A DNA stretch of 64,000 nucleotides from Strongylocentrotus droebachiensis (lineage: Eukaryota; Echinodermata; Echinoidea; Camarodonta; Strongylocentrotidae), in the NCBI GenBank assembly GCA_035222895.1, contig JAVYIG010000170.1, positions 434,001 to 498,000 on the forward strand. Reading direction: 5' to 3'. Numbering within the stretch: the first letter of the stretch is position 1; each line of letters opens with the position of its first letter. Made by a program: the position numbers and the translations under genes. Below are positions 1 through 12,600 of the stretch, in pieces. The notes under the pieces are model-generated. The model searched no databases. It saw only the letters and a program-made list of their open reading frames with translations, and had not been told where the DNA came from.

Positions 1-428
1 GCTGAATGTCATATATTTGAAATATATTTTACATATGTGTTTCTTTGTGGCCTTTTAGTAACCAACCAATTGCAATCCAAATCATATTGGATACAGTGTC
101 TTTATATTGCAGAACTTTACAAAGCACTGCAGACATTAGTCCACATGTTTAGGCTAATTGAAAATAAAAAGACAGGGCATTATTTCACAAAACCGTCATA
201 AGTACCAGTTCGTCGACATCCCATTGAATCAGGTATTAATTTCAATTAACACGTTTCAATTGAATGCTGGCAAATTTTGATCTATGATGTTTTTGTGAAA
301 CACTGTACTGACTTCAGCCAGTACAATTCATTGTTCTCTAGAAGAAAAAAAAGGGATTTCAGAAGATTCTTGAGCCTGTCTTCATAATACCAATTGTTCC
401 ACCATTCTTTTTTTCTTGCTCTAATCAG
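1..428 (+). other. Intron upstream of first visible WDR81 exon
   Basis: This is AT-rich non-coding sequence ending in a pyrimidine-rich tract and AG at 427-428. I see no gene, tRNA or recognisable repeat in it. Confidence 0.6.
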
Positions 429-607
429 GAGGAAACACAGGTCCAGTGGCAGCAACTTGTTGCAAGGGACGCTGTAGCATTAGGCTGTGCTGTTGCCGAG
501 TTATGCCTTGCCCCAAAGCTGAGGTTTCGCCAAATCGGGTCGGACTTGGAATCTAAGTGGAAGCATCTTCAGAGAGTTGTAGGAGCTGAATATCAGGAAT
601 TACCAAG
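429..607 (+). CDS. WDR81: WDR81 exon 1 of window (region just after BEACH)
   Basis: The acceptor is the AG at 427-428 and the donor is AAG|gtaaat at 607/608. It encodes 59 full codons and ends in phase 2. The segment RDAVALGCAVAEL has a kinase-like GC..AEL helix of the kind recalled downstream of the BEACH domain in WDR81. Joining to the next exon completes an Arg codon. Exons further 5' are outside the window. Confidence 0.85.
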
Positions 608-3600
608 GTAAATGTCTTGTGTTCTCTGAAAGTTGAATTGATCTTTGGGAGATTGAATTACTTCTTAGAATATGGGACATAGAGTTGTGGCATTCCATGG
701 TTGCCAACGTCTCAGGACATAGCACGTAAAGAAGAAAAAGAAGACTCTGGATAGTATCAAAGTATCATGTGTCGTGGTCTAGAGGGTTTCCTGACTGGAC
801 TGTAAATCACATGGTTCAGGGTTTGAGTCCTGCCTTGGCACTAATGTCCTTTGGCAAGATATTTATCTACATTTGCCACTCTCTACCCAGGTGAAGTAAA
901 TGGGTACCCGGTAGGAAGATATTCCGTGAATGCTTGAGCACCTTATCGTGGTAGCTTGGCTGAAGCTGGGTTAATGACATAATTGCAGGGCCCTCGGAGA
1001 GAACAGTTTTAATACTGATGAGGTTACCCTGGGTGAACAATACTTAATTTCATCATACTTGTATCCAGTACATGAATCTTGAATTTGGAAATGATTGTCA
1101 TATTTTTGCAAACAACATTCTGAAAGTCACTCCAAATATTTTTTTTTTAAATGACAATTGCCAGGTTTAATGATTTTTCTTTGGCTTAAAAATTAGTTTA
1201 TAACAAAGGATATCAATTTTGTAATTCAAATTTTAATAAAAGTTTAAGTTATTTGTTTCATTAAACATCCATGGGAATATTCATGAACTTGACACTGTAT
1301 GCATACGTAGTGTATCAATATTTATAGTAATGGATAAGAGAATGTTCCACAGTTTCCATGCATATCATTTTATTGTTTTGGGTAATTCTTTTTCTTTTTC
1401 AGGCCAGTCAGAGAGATTATGAATACCCTGCTGAAGATGGACAAGACTTCAGATGAAGGCCTGCCTTGGGAGTTGTCTGCATACTTTCAGAGTGGTCAAA
1501 ATGGCCATCCACCGATGTGCCCTGGCCTTCTCCTTCAACCTCACTCAGGTCTCGTTCCATTTCCTGAGTACTTTCAGTCCTTGCATCAGTTCCTGGCTGA
1601 GCTTCACCTGCAGAGGTTCCAGGTAGATGACCAGGAGCTACATCCCACAGACCTCACTGACCATCAGGCTATGAGTATGGTCCATCTGGCCAGGCAGTGG
1701 CTGCCAAGGTGCACCAAAGACATCACCAAAGAAGGAAGGGATATCCTGCTTCCCTACATCAGGAGTCTCTTCGAGGAGGGCAGTACCGCTGTGTATGCGG
1801 CGCTGTCCTTGTTCAGCAAGTACACAGCTCACCTTGGTCCCAAGTTAGCGACGGAGGAACTGCTTGCTCCCTTGGGTCGTCTCTTCGATTCCGACTTCAC
1901 CTCGCCAGACTACCTCCTGCTGTTCCAGCATTCTTTTCTCTCTCAGGTCATCATGTCCTTGGGTCTCAAGCCATTCTTAAACACCTTGGTGAGTTATGTC
2001 ACAGAAGCAACAAATGGGCTGAAGCAGTGCCCCACGTTTGTGCATGGTGCTAGCGAGCAGACCAGCTGTATCGCCACAATGGCCTCAGGGGGGAGCAACA
2101 GCACAGAAGAGGCTGAGACATTCCTGGCTGAAACAGAAGGCATCTCTGTTGATGAGGAGCTGTTTGGAAGTGAGGATGGTGATGAAGTTAGAGATGATGC
2201 TGGTGAAGAGAGGACAATTGAACAAGGAATCAGCGATATGGAGAATACTGACCAGGATAAGGAGAGGACAGAAGATGAAGAAGATGTCCTTGGGTCTCAG
2301 AACGATGGAGATGATGGAAGCTCTAACAGTGGGCAGGCATCGCCTTTGGACAGCGATGGCAGTGAAACCATCTCAATGGGCAAAGAACCAGATACAGCAT
2401 CCATCAGCTCAGGGAATCTACCCTCTCTATCAGAAGAGCCTGATGAAGGCTCCCCCACCTCTAACAGAATTCCTTCAAAGGATGTGTCTTCACCACGCCA
2501 ATCTACCTCGTCCCCATCTCCCAGTACCCATTCTCAAACCAAAGAACAGGACCTACTCTTTACAAGCCAGACCAAACCCATTGATCAGTACAGGAGAACC
2601 GACAAGAAGCAGTTGTCCTCTAAACTCTACCAAGTCAACACACTCATCGGCAAGAGCCTGAGCGACGTTGCAAGTGAGAGCATTATGTGGTTGGCACATC
2701 GGATTGGGCCAACGTTGACAGTTCGTTTCATCACTCCTAAGCTTCTAGAAGCTCTCTCAGGATGCTACATGATGCCAGATCAACTTGTCTACTGCTACAT
2801 GCATGAAGATGTAGATGCAAATGAGATAGGTGAGAACCTAACAGTTTCTGTCTCCTATAACAAGGATGGTGTTTTAAGAGTAATGGGAGATGTTATATTA
2901 AGTTGTTTATCTCACATTTTGTTTTGTCAAATTCTGCACTACTTTCAGGCAGGCTTCTCGGCAATTCACAACGCTCTTAGAGATCGTAATGTGTAATGGG
3001 GCTTCAGAAAATCAAGGGTGAAATATCCTCTGTATTGGCTGTAAAAGTGCCATTGAATAAAAGCAAGCTCCAAAAATTCATAGGTCATCTCATTCTATCT
3101 TTTGTGTGATACTGAAATCCTAGTCACTGATGCTATTGACATGTACAAAAGAAAATTGTTTTGTCAGTAGCATTGTTTTTGACGTAGCGGTCAGTACTCT
3201 CCGTCTTTACTTACAAACTGCCTCTTATGAACGATGGGTAAAAAATAAGTTGAGTCTTTCAGATAGTGGTGTTAAATTCTGGTCCCCAGGAGTAAAATAT
3301 ATCTGATTGATAAAACAACTATACAAAAAAAAAATTAAACACACACTTACATTGCAGCATCATTTATGTTGATTTGGAATGGTTTGTTTTACATACGACA
3401 TACATTCATACAGGGTATTGATATTTATATAGTGCCTTTACATAAACATGCTCAAAGCGCTTTATATTAGTAAATAAAACAAATATTTATTTTGCTCTCC
3501 TAGTGCATACAGTTTCTCGGCGTTATGCGATGATCAGCTGATCAGTGTTTTCATTTGCTGCTTTGTTGATTCTGTGGAAGCGCAGGTAGTTACGTGGACT

Positions 3601-6600
3601 ATATTGTTCCTCTTCTTCATTGATGCGGCGTAGATCTAGAACTTCTTTCTGGAGAATGTTGAACTTCTCATGCAGGGTAGTAATCTCCTTTTGACGTTCT
3701 TCAAGATCCAGACGTATGGCATAGTAGATATCCTGTGTTATCTGGTCCTTTGTGGCAGCAGCAATGGATTGGACGAGTCAGGCTTTTGTATCGTTACTCT
3801 CGAGTGCGCTATCCACCTGGAATGGTATCAATCAAGCGGGAATCTGGTTTGAGTCACGGTTGAGCGAGCAGCCGGATCCAGTTGTTCATAGGTGATGGTG
3901 TGGTCCCCGGTAGCTTCGGGTGCTGATGGTGACACCAGATCGTCCATTACTGCTTCATCCCGGCCCTTAGGTTTAAGTTTCCGTGGCATGGTTGATAAAT
4001 CCAAAAATACGGCTTCTGAATTCCACAAGAACAAACTCTGATGTGAAATGTATTCCAAGTCAAAACTCAAAGGCAATCAATAGATGAAGTAAATTCAACG
4101 ATAGCAAAAATCAGATGTGATTTCTATGAAAGCTGTAAGGTCCGAAACATGGTACACAACCTCGTGCACATCCCACACAACTCCACACAACGCCTTGTCA
4201 AAAAATAATTACAAAGAAAACAAATAAATCTTGAGATTTCTCTTAAATGATGCGACCGAGGAGCAGGAACGATGTTTAATGGGAGACTATTCCAAATAGT
4301 GGGACCAGAAAAAATTATGTTTTGTTGACCCTTCTTCAAATTGATGCGGAGGATTTGCAGAAGAAGAGGATCTGACCTTGAGCGTAATGAATATCTTGAT
4401 TGCTGGATGGGACAAAACAGACTAGAAATATAGGATGGGCTAAAATTATACATGGATTTATAAACAAATAGTGCAACTTTCTGTTTTGTTGTTGTTGTTT
4501 ATATCTCATATACTTGCATTCTTATCTCCCAATGGCTCAGATAACTCTCGTGTTTGTATTGGGAAGAAGTCGGTCGCTGGTGACATCAATGCCAAACCCG
4601 TTCTCAAGTGCCTAACTGACATTGCAGTCCTGTATGGAGACCAGTTCATCTTCCAGCAGTATCTACCCTTCATCAAAGAAACTGTAAGTCCATTTAAATA
4701 TCATTTTAACCCGCTAAAGGAGAAGTCCACCTTGAAATTGAGTTTGTTTTTGATAGAAGCAGAATAAACTTATTGAACAGATCAGTGAAAGTTTGAGCAG
4801 AAAAATAAGATTTTGAATGTTTGAAGTTGCAATTGATCAATCAAAAATTGGCGACTCTGTGACCTACCTTGTGAGGTCCTCTCCCATAATACAGGAAGGG
4901 TAAATCGTCATTTAAATATTTAATTTCCAAATTGGAAACCCCAAAATAAATTGAGAGTTCCTGAATTAGGTAATCTAGTAATTTTGAGTAATTTAAAACC
5001 TGCTTACATTGATTTTGATGTTTCTTGGACACTAGTGCAGCAGTGAATATTCCACATAGTACCACGTGTATTAAGTTTGACAAATTTTGCCTTACAGCAT
5101 AACGGTTTCATGCAATGCTGTTCTTATGTCTCTCACGGAAGTCTCGACATCCATACCAAAATCTTCCTTGACTAAAATCAAAGCCTTTTGTTGTTGAATT
5201 CTTGTGCTACAGGTACGCAGAGTGCAGAGGAAAGTAAGTGCTAAGCTCGAGGGTCGCCTCATCAGCTCTGTGGTCCTCCTCAGACACATCTTGCCATACC
5301 TGACAGACTCCAGTCTCATGCAGAAATTACAGGTCAGACTCTCAATCCCTCTACTTTGTAATATTACTTTTGCTTAAGTACCAGTCTACGTAAACTACCT
5401 CACATACCCATGCAATAAAATGAAATATAGAAGGGCAGTTATGCCACGTATTTAGAAATTAGTACAGCCTAAGTTCGATTTCTGAGTATGTAGGTCAAAG
5501 GTGAAAGGTGATAGCTCATTGAATATGCAAAAAACACCTAATTATATCATGTGAAACTTCCTTGCCTAGTAATATAATAGTATAGTCCAATGGAGGTAAC
5601 TTGTTCTGACGTATATAGGCCATTTGTATCCTGCGAGGGGGATGCTACGCTTTGCGTTGACTTGTTCTTATGTAAATTTAGAGCTGATTTGATGAGATAA
5701 CCACCTGTCAGGGACCTTGCAGGGAGGTCTAATCCCTCCTGACCAAACTAGTGCAGAGGGGCTTTAAAAGAATACAAAGTACATTGTATTCCTACATTAG
5801 GCTTGAGAGATGCATAACAAATGTGCTTACCGGTAATATTGAAAAAAATGTTATTGACATGTTTCTCTTCACTGATTAAAATCATTGATTTGCACAATCA
5901 CAAGAGGAAGTTAATTTTTTCCTATTTTCCATTCCAATCTTCTCATGCCAGTATCTCTTTGGGAAGTTCCTTCACCCTCTCCTGGACATCATGTCCTGCA
6001 CCAGCATCAGCTTCCCCAGCGGCAGTCAAGCGAGGGCAGTCATCTGCTTCAAGCTGGTCGACATCCTCAACACCATCGCTCTGCGGATCGGACGTGAGAT
6101 GTCCAGAGATCACATGACAGACGTTCTCAAGCGTTTCTTCCTCTGCTTTAAGCTGGGTGCCTCAACGATGAGAAGCCTTGGTAATGATTCTATTCTATTC
6201 TCCAATTTGACACATCAAGGAAATTGACTAATCAAATTGGCACAAAAATATAATATGTATTAAATATGTGTTTGTTCACTTTCAAATTCTTGGGATTAAG
6301 TTTTTAGGCAAATTAGTGCCATTTCATTTGACTATTATACTTTCTATAGCTTCGGCATATATTGTGTTTAGCCAGTGTTGTATATGATCTACAGAATTGT
6401 TATATTCTCTATGATGGGAGGGACTGCATCATATGTATAGCTGATGGAAGGTTTTTTTTTTTACTGTCGCACACCAATTTTGTCAATAACTTCAATTGAA
6501 TTATGGCAAAAATTATACTTTGTATTTAAAATGTTTGTTATAATAAGAATGTCAATCTTCATCTGCACAGTTTAACTTTAGTTGATGCAGTTAAAAAATG

Positions 6601-9600
6601 ATTGGGCATCCCATTTGGCTTTTCATATACAAGTTCAAGATTCAAATGGATTCAAATGATTTTTATTTCTCATGCAAAACATAATACAAAAATAATTATA
6701 TCACAACAAATATGCAATGAAACGATAAATATAGTGGAAATAGCACGAGAAAAGAGGAACTAACTTGAAGCAGAGCTTGTTGAAGTGTTAGTTCCTCAGA
6801 TGCAAATTTTACAATAAAACATGAACAAAGTATGCTTATGTAGCTAGGAAGAAGGAAAAAAAAAAAGAGAAAAAAAAAAGAAGAAAAAAAAAACGAATGG
6901 AGGAAAATAGTAGAAGACAGAAACAAAAGCTCTAGAAAAGGGAGATTGAGAAAGAGATTGAGTCGAGAGTCAAACAAACCGAGATTCTTTCATGTACATC
7001 TGTACGTGTCAAAAAGTTTAGTCTTTAACTTTTTTTTTTAAATGCATAGACTAATACTTTGTTTAAGGGATGGATCTATGTTATTCCAAAATACTGGACC
7101 GGTGTAAATAATTGTTTTTTGTGCGAAAGCTGTTCTCATTCGAGGAATGTGGAAGTGGTTCGACTGTCTTGTGGGGTATGAATGTATCTCGTTATTTTTT
7201 TGGAAAATGGAGGAAATCGGGAGAGGTAACTCGTTATTAATCAGCTGGACCATAGAGATACCGAGGTACCAAGAATACGAGTCTTTAATTTTAAGAATTT
7301 TGTCTTGTAAAAATAAGTGGTTAGTGTGGGAACGAAAGTAGACATTATGAATTATTCTTAATGCACGCTTCGTAAAGTCATGCGTAACTTTACGAACAGC
7401 TTTATGAAACACCCCCCTGATGTGGTTGGTATCAAACTAATGGGACAAAATATCTAGAACTTGCACTACATGATATTCTTCACTCTGATCAATTTTTAGA
7501 TCTAAGTCGTCAGAACAGTCTGGCCCTGAGCACAGACAGCGAGGACAAGTACTTGAACATCGAACTGGACGATGAGACCAATCAACTGGTCTACGGCTCG
7601 CCGGTGGTTCCACATTCTAGACTACAGTCGACTGGATCGGCCTCGGACTTGAGCACGACTCCCCATAGCACGGGATCTCTACCAAGACCTAGTAGTTTAG
7701 GTAAGTCACTCTTCTGAATAAAAACAAGTTAGTTTGGAAGGGAATGTATTGTAGAAGGTTGAGCTGCAGCTAGTTCTGAAATCTGCCAAGGTGAACTTTT
7801 CATGTGACTATGATTTTAACATGCAGATAATTTTTGTGCCAAGTATAAACACAATAGTCATCAGAATTTTCGGCTACCCTGTTTTTACTCCAAGAACTCT
7901 TGCCAAGCAAGCAAGAAGTAGAGAAGGATAATATGTACTGCTTGGATTGAAAAATTAGGATGTGCTGTTTATTTATGGTATGCCACTTGGGTTTCTAAAA
8001 GAAGGTGCACAAGCTGGTTATTCCCCCCCTCTCAAACCCGCAAGGGCATTGTTTTAACCCAAGTTTAGGTCAGGTGTACTCCAGGCTTGTATTTTATTTG
8101 TATTGCAGGATTGAACATAGAATCTGACATGATGAATGGAAGCCTAGTAATGTAATGATACAAATGATTTTGCATAGTGCATATCATATTATAATACAAC
8201 ATGTCGTGGTCGATTGGATACATCACCGGACTGTGGATCACAAGGTCTGCAGTTTAATTAATCAATTCCTTGAAATGCTAGAGCGCCTTAATGGTATCCA
8301 TGCTAAAGCCAGGGTAATAATTGTGGAGCCCCAGGAGTGTCGAGTCTGACAGATGTGAGCACTATACAAGATGCCACTGTTATTATTATCCACTTTAAGA
8401 GTGTTAAAAACCCTATCTTTAGCTAAATATTTTTTTTAATTAACACACAAGTAAAGACAATTGTAGATAAAAATGTTTGTGTAAGGATATATGCACTGGA
8501 ATGAGATTCAAATCCTTGACCTTTTGATTGAGAATCAAGTGGACAAACACTATATAATGATGCTCCTTAAATTATATTGATACCACTCTCTCTCTTTCTG
8601 TCTCTCTCTCCTCTCTCTGTTTTTCTCACTCTCTGTCTGTCTGTCTGTCTCTCTCTCTTTCTCCTCTCCTCTCTTTCTCTCTTCTCTCCTCTCTCTCTCT
8701 CTATCTCTCTCTGTCTCTCTTTCACTCTTCCAGGAGGTCAGAGTGAGGAGTCTGCCTCGTTAGAAGACATGAGAGGTGTCTTGCAGGAGGTGTTCACACC
8801 AGAGCTGGCCCATGCTGCTTTTATCCCACTCTGTAGACTAACGGGCAGGTTTGTTCAATGTCATTAATTTCATGAATTATTCTGCCCATTAGTGGCCCGT
8901 TCAGGTAACTACGACCCTCCCCCCCCCCCCCCCCCCAAATCAATCGGATCAGCTGAGCGGCCCATTTTCATATCGTGACGTCACTGAAAATTCAGCTGAG
9001 TGGGTTTATTTTTTGTCTATTATCAACTTATATAATTTTCGATTGCGATGATACCAAATTCAATCAAGTTAAAAATCAATGAACCTTCTCTTAAACAGAT
9101 TTTGGCCCACTCCAGTAAACATGAGAAAATAATGTCAACCCAATTCGCAATTTAGTTCCCTTTCTCAGATAATGGCAGTACACCCAACAAAGAAATAAAT
9201 CCTATTTTTTTTATTTGTAGTATTCACATGGAGAGGATACTTGATAATCATGAGCAGATTTGGGCCCTATCCAGCCAGCATGAGAGAGCAATGTCCACCC
9301 AGCTCTCTCCAACGATTCAGTCCCCTTTCTCAGACGATGGGAGTACAATCAGCAGCCCGGGTAAGTCAGACTCTGTCACATTTCCTATGATTAATATAAC
9401 GTTTTGCCTTGAACTATTTAAAATTTGTATAGGCTAATGCTGACCTGCCGAGTGTTATTTTAAGGTGCGGAGTGTTATTCTGACGAAGATAACATTGTAC
9501 ATTAAGATGCATACATGCATTTCATCAAAATAAAAACATGTCCAAAATGTAAAGTGAGGCAACAGATCAAGTAAGAGAAATGAGTGAAGAGGAGACCGTG

Positions 9601-12600
9601 TGCATTGTTGATTCGATTTGATTTGATTTATTTTATTTATCAAGTATAAAAACTTATAAATAACAACACACATGACAACAGGAAAAAATAACATTGGATG
9701 GATTGCCCTGCTCAGCTGTGCCAGTCCAGCACAGCTGTTCTACAGAGGGGTCCAGTTTACAATGCAAAACAAACAAGAGAAAATGATACATCGCAAATTA
9801 AAATTCTTAACATATTGGTATAATATATATAAACAACATTGTTTACACAGTCTCATGCACCCACCCTATTATTGATCAATATTAAGATTAAGATTCTTCT
9901 ATTAAAAAGGGAGAAAGTTTTAACATACGTTTATCTAATAACCTGATGAATTCATTGTGATTTTGGATGATTTTAAAGTATAAGGTAAGACGTTAAACTG
10001 TGATGCCCCACAATATGAAAACTTTCTCCGACATGATTCGGTATGTGGTTTAGGTAAAGATAAATTTTTGATGGAATGTAATGAATATTGGTGATAAACA
10101 AAGTGAAAGGAGTTCTTTAAGTAAGGAGCACTGAGGTCATGAAGGATTTTAAAAACCAAAGAGTTTGTATGTTTTAAATGACGACCGGCCAATGATTTTC
10201 CAATTTAACATCTGGTGAATATTACAATTTGATATGTGTTTGTAAAGAATTTTCTGAAGTATAATTCTACCTGCTCTATTTGGTAACTTATGCAGTTGAG
10301 TGCTATATCTTTAATATATTACTTGAGTCGTACACTACATAAGCATAATCAAATATAGGAAGAATAATTTTAAGCTAGGCTCATCCAACTAATTATGAAG
10401 CCGGCCCAAAAATTTAATAAGCTCAGTAACTTTTGCACATATATGTTCAATGTGTTTATTCCATTTCAATTGCTGATCTATAGTAACTTCAAGATGTTTT
10501 ACACTTTTCTTGAGGTTGTATAAAATCAATCAAATAAAACATAGATCTAATTGACATAATAATTGAAATATGTCTATACTCAAAAGCACATACATTACAG
10601 GTCAATCATAATTAATACATTAATAATATCCAACAATATTGCCATTGGCAAGAGTATAATTTAAAATTTCCCTTTCACTATATTTATTGAACTTAGTTCT
10701 TAATAAACACTTTTCTTGAAAGCACATATTCATCAATATTAAATGTTTGCTTTTACCAGACTATACAGTACATTGTTATTCTTTGCCAGTTTAGATTAAA
10801 AAATTCACTTTTCGTGAGAAAAATGTGCCACACAGTCACCTGCATTTGGTACTGCAGCCCCGCCCCCCCCCCCAAAAAAAAAACAACATACATTAAAAGA
10901 CTGACACATTTATTACAAAGTGTAACATAGGCGATTCCACGATTATGGTTTCTACAAACAGCCCCCTGGTTCTACTATTATCATAATCATCATTACCCTC
11001 ACAATGTTGCTTTTTGGCTGAACCCTTGGCCTCGGCCACTGTTACCGTTTCCGGTCTAACAAACTTGTCCAAACTCGCCGTATCATATGCAAATGCGCTT
11101 ACATTTGTAATGACTTTGGATTTCGGAGTTAACCGAGCACTCCCCGGGTACTTTAACACGTTTGTGATAATGGCACGTTTCTTCCTTGGCAAGTCAATTA
11201 TTTGTTTTGCCTCATTTTTTCTTCTGTGACGTTGCTATTAACGTAGAGCTGAAAAAATGGGCACCATCATCACCACGTGCAGATCCGGCACTCTGATTCT
11301 CTAGGCCTCCTGTTCCAGCCTCTGATATTACCTTTTCACTTTGTCTCTTTCTGACACTGAACTTTTCAGCCACCACAATTGTAACAGTAGGAGCCATTTT
11401 TCGTACCCACTATAAAAACTACTGCAGTGTATAAACCATTGTCAGGAGCATGAAGCCATTCATCAGTGAATCTGACAAGAGAAGTCGCGGTTTAATGCTT
11501 TTCTTTGAAGGCAGACTGCTCAGCAAAAGTAAATTGTTGATTGGCAAGTTGAATTTGAACAAGTTTTTCAATGATTTTAGAAGCAGATGAAAGAATCGCA
11601 ATTGGAGGGATGTGTTTTGTCACCAGATTTATAAATGGGTACAACTTTAGCCTGCTTCAAATGTAAGGGCAATACACCACGTGACAATGAAGTATTTAAA
11701 ATGCGAGTCAAAATGGACATAGGGATGCCATCAGTCCCAATAGATTTCTTATTTTTCATACCACATAATACCTTTAATAGGACTTATTTTCAGAAACCTG
11801 CCTGAGAGAAAAGGATTTAACTTTTTCATGAAAAGAAGTAGGTGGAACATGAGGAATATTAGCTGCATACAGATTAGACTAAGTTTTCACCAACCTTTGC
11901 AAAATACTTGTGAAATTTGTCAGCTTTTACCATGTCTTGAGAGATTTCAGAAATTTCAGATTGCATAGGTTTGCTTTAAGGCATAACAGATTTAAGAACA
12001 TTCCATACATCAGAGGATGAATTTGCAGAAGATAACTTTTCAGAATAGCTTTGTTTACATTTCCTCACTTTAGACGTGACTTAATTTCTAGTTTTTTTTT
12101 TAACTACTCCATGATTGTTTGTATAATTTTTCTTTTGATTTCCTTAAAACTATTATTTTCAACTTTTTAAATTTATCTCTTTCTTTTTGGGACATCGTCT
12201 GCTTATACTAATTTGGTCCCTTGCGTGACGACACAAATTGCGGCAGTGTTCGGAGAGCTCTTCAAGTGGGTTGTTTCCAAACAGGAAATTTCAATAACCT
12301 TCCCTTATGCAATTGTACAAATTAAATCAATGAATGTCTACTTTAAGGTATTAAAGAGTGTGTTTCTTTTGCACAGATAACATACCAGTAATTCTGCTAA
12401 GAATGAAATGAGTCTTTGACCTAATGTGAAGAAATACATAGACGTAACATCTGTTTTACAATGATGTTAGAAAACGTATATAATAGCTAAGTAAGGAGCA
12501 AAGAGAGAAAGGGAAATTGAGCTTCACATATTTACAGTCTCTCATAATATGCAACTGTGAGTTATATTGTCAGACAATGCAGTTTCCAGCAAATTTTAGC

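Larger units (their letters stand above)
2830..4540 (+). other. WDR81 intron 2, holding retrotransposon fragments
   Basis: The first 167 nt stay open in frame with exon 2. The middle holds a dispersed GCGCTTTA-type repeat (about 3405-3480), then two minus-strand non-LTR retrotransposon pieces listed separately. No host gene is visible. Confidence 0.7.

Noticed and set aside
771..840. tRNA gene
   Set aside because: A- and B-box-like segments are present, but it lacks a credible cloverleaf and continues into a SINE body that recurs at 8203.
1638..2661. Reading frames at 1638-1832 (-), 1697-2053 (+) and 2038-2661 (+)
   Set aside because: They are shadows of WDR81 exon 2 in other frames.
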